NCBI GenBank assembly: GCA_046329435.1
Contig: JAXLUR010000004.1
Location: forward strand, 532,389 to 596,388
Reading direction: 5' to 3'
Source of the DNA: M3007 sp046329435
Lineage (GTDB): Bacteria > Bacteroidota > Bacteroidia > Chitinophagales > Saprospiraceae
DNA: 64,000 nucleotides
The position numbers were made by a program, and so were the translations under genes. Within the stretch, counting starts at the first letter, position 1. The number at the start of each line of letters is the position of its first letter. Below the pieces are notes generated by a model. That model was not told the origin of the DNA. It was given only the letters and a program-made list of their open reading frames with translations, and ran no database searches. Positions 63,604-64,000 of the stretch are shown here, piece after piece.

Positions 63604-64000
63604 GCAAGAAAGATCTTGAAGAAGAAACAGTGGATGATACGGGAGTGCAGGAGGGGATTAAAGGCAATGGGCATTCGCGGGCCGTGTCGGTCCCGGAACG
63701 CCGCAGGGTAAGGTTTTTCGGGCGTCAAAGATGGGGAGCCGGGGGCTTTTCCCGGCGGCGGGAGCAGTGATTAAATTGTGAAGATTAGGGTTTAAAGGTG
63801 GATTTTTTTATTGCGGGTTGGCTGTTTAACTTCCGAGTAGAGCCTCAACTCCTTCCCCTTCCTAAACCCCACCCCCAACCCCTCCTCCCGAGTGCTCGGG
63901 AAGGGGGGCTGATGGCGGGTTGGGGACGGCCTCGTTTTTTTCCTCGCCTCCCGGCCTCATGACTTCCGATCCGCCCCCTTCCCCTAAACCCCACCCCCAA
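63604..64000. other. Non-coding region upstream of gene D with C-rich repeats
   Basis: 397 bp without a credible gene; it should hold the gene D promoter, not identified. From about 63850 it is C-rich. The block CCTAAACCCCACCCCCAA occurs at 63861-63878 and again at 63983-64000, the first followed by CTCCCGAGTGCTCGGGA (hairpin). These resemble the palindromic element translated in genes A and C. Confidence 0.65.

Overview
The window looks like part of a Bacteroidota chromosome, most likely an uncultured member of the Saprospiria. The basis is the gene content: giant secreted proteins built from SdrD-B, SprB, GEVED, HYR, PKD/Ig-like, cohesin-like and dockerin-like modules, ending in type IX secretion (T9SS) C-terminal domains, plus Reg_prop/Y_Y_Y sensor kinases. 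No marker gene is present to fix the genus. Almost all coding is on the minus strand. Only an IS element and a two-component operon are on plus.

Layout. (1) 1-4554: a GH13 alpha-amylase cut by the left edge, and a DUF4874/DUF4832 protein with a T9SS tail. (2) 4602-22755: giant gene A, about 6,000 residues when its frameshifts are joined. It carries an FGE/SUMF1-like domain, two jelly-roll-like modules, six SprB repeats, a long SdrD-B array containing a 1,479-bp unit present three times, three GEVED modules, HYR modules, a dockerin-like pair, a cohesin-like module and a T9SS domain. A perfect intrinsic terminator follows. (3) 22870-27304: gene B, a smaller SdrD-B protein without a T9SS tail, broken by one extra base. 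(4) 27305-29850: AT-rich spacer, a small Bacteroidota protein, and an intact IS5-type element inserted just upstream of it. (5) 29850-35267: a helical-repeat protein divergent from a response regulator/sensor kinase operon. (6) 35570-48639: giant gene C, about 4,300 residues: parallel beta-helix, many 80-residue Ig-like repeats, a cohesin-like module, HYR modules, and a C-terminus almost identical in DNA to that of gene A. (7) 49163-63603: giant gene D: LamG-like and beta-strand-repeat N-terminus, Ig/PKD modules, several cohesin-like modules, a dockerin-like pair and a T9SS domain. (8) 63604-64000: non-coding, with C-rich repeats.

The products look like one cell-surface/secreted system. All except the helical protein, the response regulator, the transposase and the small protein have export signals, and four have T9SS tails. 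SprB-type repeats suggest adhesion or gliding. Cohesin-like and dockerin-like modules in the same proteins raise the possibility that they bind one another. The two-component operon lies between the giant genes and is a candidate regulator, but no operator sequence was found.

Quality caution. Genes A, C and D contain patches dense in small deletions (about 16935-17940, 35715-39170 and 52998-56374). Each patch coincides with sequence that has a near-identical second copy in the window, and isolated breaks occur at short homopolymers. I read these mainly as uncorrected consensus errors or misassembly, not as gene decay, and list the readable fragments separately from the reconstructed genes.
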